Below, piece after piece: positions 29,934 through 32,443 of a stretch of DNA of 32,443 nt (position 1 is the stretch's first letter; each line of letters starts with the position of its first letter). Source of the stretch: Nitrososphaerota archaeon (GTDB lineage: Archaea > Thermoproteota > Nitrososphaeria > Nitrososphaerales > Gagatemarchaeaceae); NCBI GenBank assembly GCA_027886905.1, contig JAPCJO010000018.1, positions 1 to 32,443 of the forward strand, in the 5' to 3' direction. Both the position numbers and the translations under genes were made by a program. The notes beneath the pieces were generated by a model that saw nothing but the letters and a program-made list of their open reading frames with translations, ran no database searches and had not been told where the DNA came from.

Positions 29934-31589
29934 ATGAAGGCCGCGCGGCCGAGCGGGCGCTCCGGACGGAGGAGGAGAGGCGGGCTTAGCTCAGTCTATG
30001 GTTTCATCATGATCTACCTTCTCGTCATCGCATCGCTCCAGGCGGTCTCCTCGGCGCTCTCCTCGGGCGAGAATGCCGACGCGGCCGCGCAGCAGGCCGG
30101 GCAGGTCGCCCAGATGCGGTCCCTCGAGCACCTCAATGTGGGGATGTCCGGCGGGAACGTGACCGTTACCAACAACGGCCTCATCCCGTCCCGGCTCTCC
30201 TTTCTCCTGCTCCAGAACTCGACACTCTCGAAGGAGCTCCCGGTCGACGACTCGCTCCCGGTCGGGTCCTCGGTCGTGATCGAGGCAGCTTCGAGTGGCG
30301 CGTTCCCGTCCTCCGTCGCCGTGGTCACGAGCCTCGGGGACGTCTTCGCCACCGCGCCTTCGAGCGCCCCTTCCGGGGGGAGCTGGAAGACGCTCGAGGC
30401 GGGCGTGGGCGGGCCGGGCATAGACATGCAGGTCTACCAGAACCCGAGCGACCCGACGCGCTTCTTCGTCTCTGAAGGGTCCTCCGCGCACGCCTATTCC
30501 AGCCTCACGGCGGCTCCCATCTGGTCGTTCGACGCAGGGGAGGGCGAGGTCACAGACGTCCTACCGCTCTCGGACGGGACAACCTACGTCTCCGACGGCT
30601 ACTTCGGCGACCAGTTCACGTCGAACCTCTTCGAGCTGACCGCTTCTGGCGTGTCCGCGGCGAGCTATTCGATGAGGCTCCTCCGCCTCTACACCACGAT
30701 CGAGGTCCAGTATCCCAACAACGGCCAGCCTCCCTACCCGGTTGGCTCGCAACCCGTGCAGAAGGGGACGGACGGTCTCTACGCATACTACGACGGCTGG
30801 TTCCTCGCGTCCAGCGGGCCTTCCCCTATCACCGTCCCCTCGGACACCTACAACCTTGCCACCTCTGACGCTACGCAGTTCTACGTGTACACCGCGAGCG
30901 CCAACCCGGGAGGGTTCAACTGCACACAACCTAGCGGCAACGAGGTGACCATCTACGCCTACTCAGCCGTCTCCCAGGGCGTGGAGACCGCATGGTCGAC
31001 CCCTGTCTACTTCAACTTCTGCAACCTCTACCCGAACGACCTGCTCGCGTCCTCCGCGGGTTCGGGCGTGGTGACGGCGCTCTTCTCGAACACGTACTGG
31101 ACCCAGCCAAACTACTACGGCGGCCCTTACGAGGGCTCCAACCCATACCTCGCTGTGCTCTCCGCGTCGTCGGGGGCTCTCCTCAGGGACGGAATGCTCG
31201 ACTCGAACGGGTACACGAGCGTCGCCACGAACGGGGAGGGCGTCTACCTCTCCATCCCCTCCTCCGACGAGGTGGAGGTCCTGAGCGCCACTGGGAGCGG
31301 CCCGGGGACGTTCTACAACGTTGGGATCCCCGCGTCCTCGCTGGTCTGGGCGGACGGCTCCCTCTTCGCCATCTCGGCGAGCCAGGTGAACGTCTACACG
31401 TCCTCCATGACCCTGGAGAAGTCCATCGACTTTTCGCCCCTCGCCTTCTACTCTCTCACGAACTCAAAGCCGCTCGAGGAGCAGCTGGTCCAGCCCTCCT
31501 TCCTAGTGCTGAACTCCACGAGCTATTTGGCTCTCCTGAGGAACTCCACTGGCTACGGTGACCTCGTCGTCGGGGACTATGCCCCCTGA
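29934..31589 (+). CDS. Large secreted protein with class III (pilin-type) signal and probable beta-propeller domain
   Basis: I do not recognise the family as a whole. From the leaderless ATG at 29934 the protein has 551 residues. A basic stretch RRRRGG (12-17) followed by a hydrophobic segment LSSVYGFIMIYLLVIASLQA (18-37) is a typical archaeal prepilin signal, with cleavage probably after G17. Residues about 70-125 resemble the beta domain of archaeal pilin/flagellin-like proteins (GNVTVTNNGLIPSRLSFLLL). Residues about 145-545 contain repeated strand-rich units (for example TYVSDGYFGDQ, GVYLSIPSSDEVEVLSA, SLFAISASQVNVYTSS), suggesting a PQQ/WD-like beta-propeller. Two cysteines lie in GFNCTQ and FNFCNL. 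It may be a surface adhesin or an appendage tip protein. An upstream ATG at 29899 is out of frame and irrelevant. Confidence 0.75.
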   Translation: MKAARPSGRSGRRRRGGLSSVYGFIMIYLLVIASLQAVSSALSSGENADAAAQQAGQVAQMRSLEHLNVGMSGGNVTVTNNGLIPSRLSFLLLQNSTLSKELPVDDSLPVGSSVVIEAASSGAFPSSVAVVTSLGDVFATAPSSAPSGGSWKTLEAGVGGPGIDMQVYQNPSDPTRFFVSEGSSAHAYSSLTAAPIWSFDAGEGEVTDVLPLSDGTTYVSDGYFGDQFTSNLFELTASGVSAASYSMRLLRLYTTIEVQYPNNGQPPYPVGSQPVQKGTDGLYAYYDGWFLASSGPSPITVPSDTYNLATSDATQFYVYTASANPGGFNCTQPSGNEVTIYAYSAVSQGVETAWSTPVYFNFCNLYPNDLLASSAGSGVVTALFSNTYWTQPNYYGGPYEGSNPYLAVLSASSGALLRDGMLDSNGYTSVATNGEGVYLSIPSSDEVEVLSATGSGPGTFYNVGIPASSLVWADGSLFAISASQVNVYTSSMTLEKSIDFSPLAFYSLTNSKPLEEQLVQPSFLVLNSTSYLALLRNSTGYGDLVVGDYAP

Positions 31590-31598
31590 GAGACCCAC

Positions 31599-32443
31599 TC
31601 ACGCGTTCTTGAAGACCCATCCCAGGTCGGGAGGGTCCTTCCTCGAGCTCACCTTCTCGTTCATCGCGTGCGCGATGAGGGGTAGCGCGAGCGTCGCGTC
31701 GCAGTAGACGACGCTCCTCTTGGAGTCCGCCGCAATCTTCCCCCAGCTTATCGCCTCCTCCAGGGTGCATCCTGAGAGCCCTCCCCACTGCGGCGAGTCT
31801 GTTGTGATCTGGATGGCATAGTCGTGCGGGGTCGACTCCTCCCCTCCCTCCGCGAGGGACTTGATTATCGTCGCGAGCTGGATCGTGTCCTTGGGCACCC
31901 CGCCCCCGATGTAGACGACGCCCGTCCTCTTCGTCCGTTCGGCGATTTGCCCGAGCTCCTCCATATCCTGGGTCTGGTCGAGCCTGATCATCTTCCCCTC
32001 GCGCTTAAGCAGGCTCAGCGCGACGCCGTATCCGCTGTCGATGAGCCCCGGCGAGTACACCGGCACCTTGTTCCTCCACGCGGCCGCCGTTATGCTCCTT
32101 ATTCCCCTCTCGAACTGGTACTTGCCGAAGAGGTTCAGGAACTCCCTCGTGGAGTATGGCCTGCTCGCATCAAGGGTGGACGCGAAAGTCTTGATGAGGG
32201 ACTCGAGCTCGCGGTAGTCGTACTCGTCCGCGTATATGTCGTAGAACCTGTCTATCTTCGCGTCGAGGAGGGCCTCGTCGTTCGCCATCCAAGTCCCCTG
32301 ATAGTAGTTGTGCCCCATGGCCTCGAAGATGTCCTCCGAGACGTTGGCGCCCGTGCTCACGAGGACGTCGATGTACCTGTTCTCGATCAGCCACCTCACT
32401 ATCTTCCACTGCCCCGTGGTGCTCATCGACCCAGCGTAGCCCA
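31599..32443 (-). CDS. dhs: Deoxyhypusine synthase (partial, 5' end beyond the window)
   Basis: This enzyme transfers an aminobutyl group from spermidine to a lysine of initiation factor aIF5A. The frame remains open to the window edge, reading GYAGSMSTTGQWKIV, so the N-terminus is missing; the ATG at 32426 is internal (AGSM motif). About 280 residues are seen. STGANVSEDIFEAMGHNYYQ, the NAD-binding DSGYGVALSLL and the catalytic lysine in IGGGVPKDTIQL (position 179 counted from M of the internal ATG) are present, as are TTDSPQWGGLSGCTLEEAIS and VVYCDATLALPLIAHA. The gene is convergent with the propeller gene, nine bases between the stops. Confidence 0.94.
   Translation of the reverse strand, partial: GYAGSMSTTGQWKIVRWLIENRYIDVLVSTGANVSEDIFEAMGHNYYQGTWMANDEALLDAKIDRFYDIYADEYDYRELESLIKTFASTLDASRPYSTREFLNLFGKYQFERGIRSITAAAWRNKVPVYSPGLIDSGYGVALSLLKREGKMIRLDQTQDMEELGQIAERTKRTGVVYIGGGVPKDTIQLATIIKSLAEGGEESTPHDYAIQITTDSPQWGGLSGCTLEEAISWGKIAADSKRSVVYCDATLALPLIAHAMNEKVSSRKDPPDLGWVFKNA

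Overview
This is archaeal DNA. The centre is a classical archaeal spc-type ribosomal protein operon, with archaeal/eukaryotic-only proteins (S4e, L32e, L19e) and the RNase P protein Rpp29 inside it. It is followed by SecY, an archaeal-type adenylate kinase, a DUF106 membrane protein, a cytidylate kinase and the pseudouridine synthase Cbf5. Deoxyhypusine synthase, TATA boxes about 25 bases before start codons, leaderless genes and a 3'-CCA-encoded tRNA agree with this. The host genes are GC-rich. Absence of rpl34e and rpl14e around adk/cmk, the Ala/Pro/Lys tail on S3 and the style of the deoxyhypusine synthase suggest a Nitrososphaeria (Thaumarchaeota)-like or Thermoplasmata-like aerobic or facultative heterotroph. 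The exact lineage cannot be fixed from the sequence alone.

Layout. 1-1725 (+): end of a Suf gene cluster (tail of an upstream gene, cysteine desulfurase SufS, scaffold SufU). 1729-6486 (-): succinate dehydrogenase operon sdhA-sdhC-sdhD-sdhB, split between sdhA and sdhC by a lower-GC TnpB-only IS605/IS1341-type element in the same orientation. 6663-19243 (+): about 32 bases of promoter spacing, then rpl22-rps3-rpl29-rnp1-rps17-rpl14-rpl24-rps4e-rpl5-rps14-rps8-rpl6-rpl32e-rpl19e-rpl18-rps5-rpl30-rpl15-secY-adkA-DUF106-cmk-cbf5, tightly packed with many overlaps. 19245-20566 (-): an amidohydrolase and a GNAT acetyltransferase. 20661-20748 (+): tRNA-Ser(GGA). 20767-25677: a complete branched-chain amino-acid-type ABC transporter (livF, livG, livK on minus; livH, livM on plus, divergent from a shared promoter). 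25742 onward: purA, an orphan form-II CoxL-like molybdenum hydroxylase large subunit converging on a CoxG-like SRPBCC protein, a large secreted pilin-signal protein with a probable beta-propeller, and a deoxyhypusine synthase cut by the window end.

Most notable reading. Several genes only make full-length, family-conforming proteins if translation starts at CTG: rpl15, DUF106 and the GNAT gene, and probably sdhA. Two of these use a CTGA stop/start overlap, the CTG equivalent of the ATGA, GTGA and TTGA overlaps also present here. Callers restricted to ATG/GTG/TTG would truncate these proteins. A second theme is promoter economy: many monocistronic or first genes look leaderless with the TATA box about 25 bases before the start codon, one near-palindromic TATA appears to serve livK and livH in both directions, and the livG TATA box overlaps the livK stop codon.

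I found no CRISPR array, defence island or prophage. No entirely new multi-gene system is evident; the main novelty candidates are the start-codon usage, the TnpB insertion in the sdh operon and the pilin-signal propeller protein.
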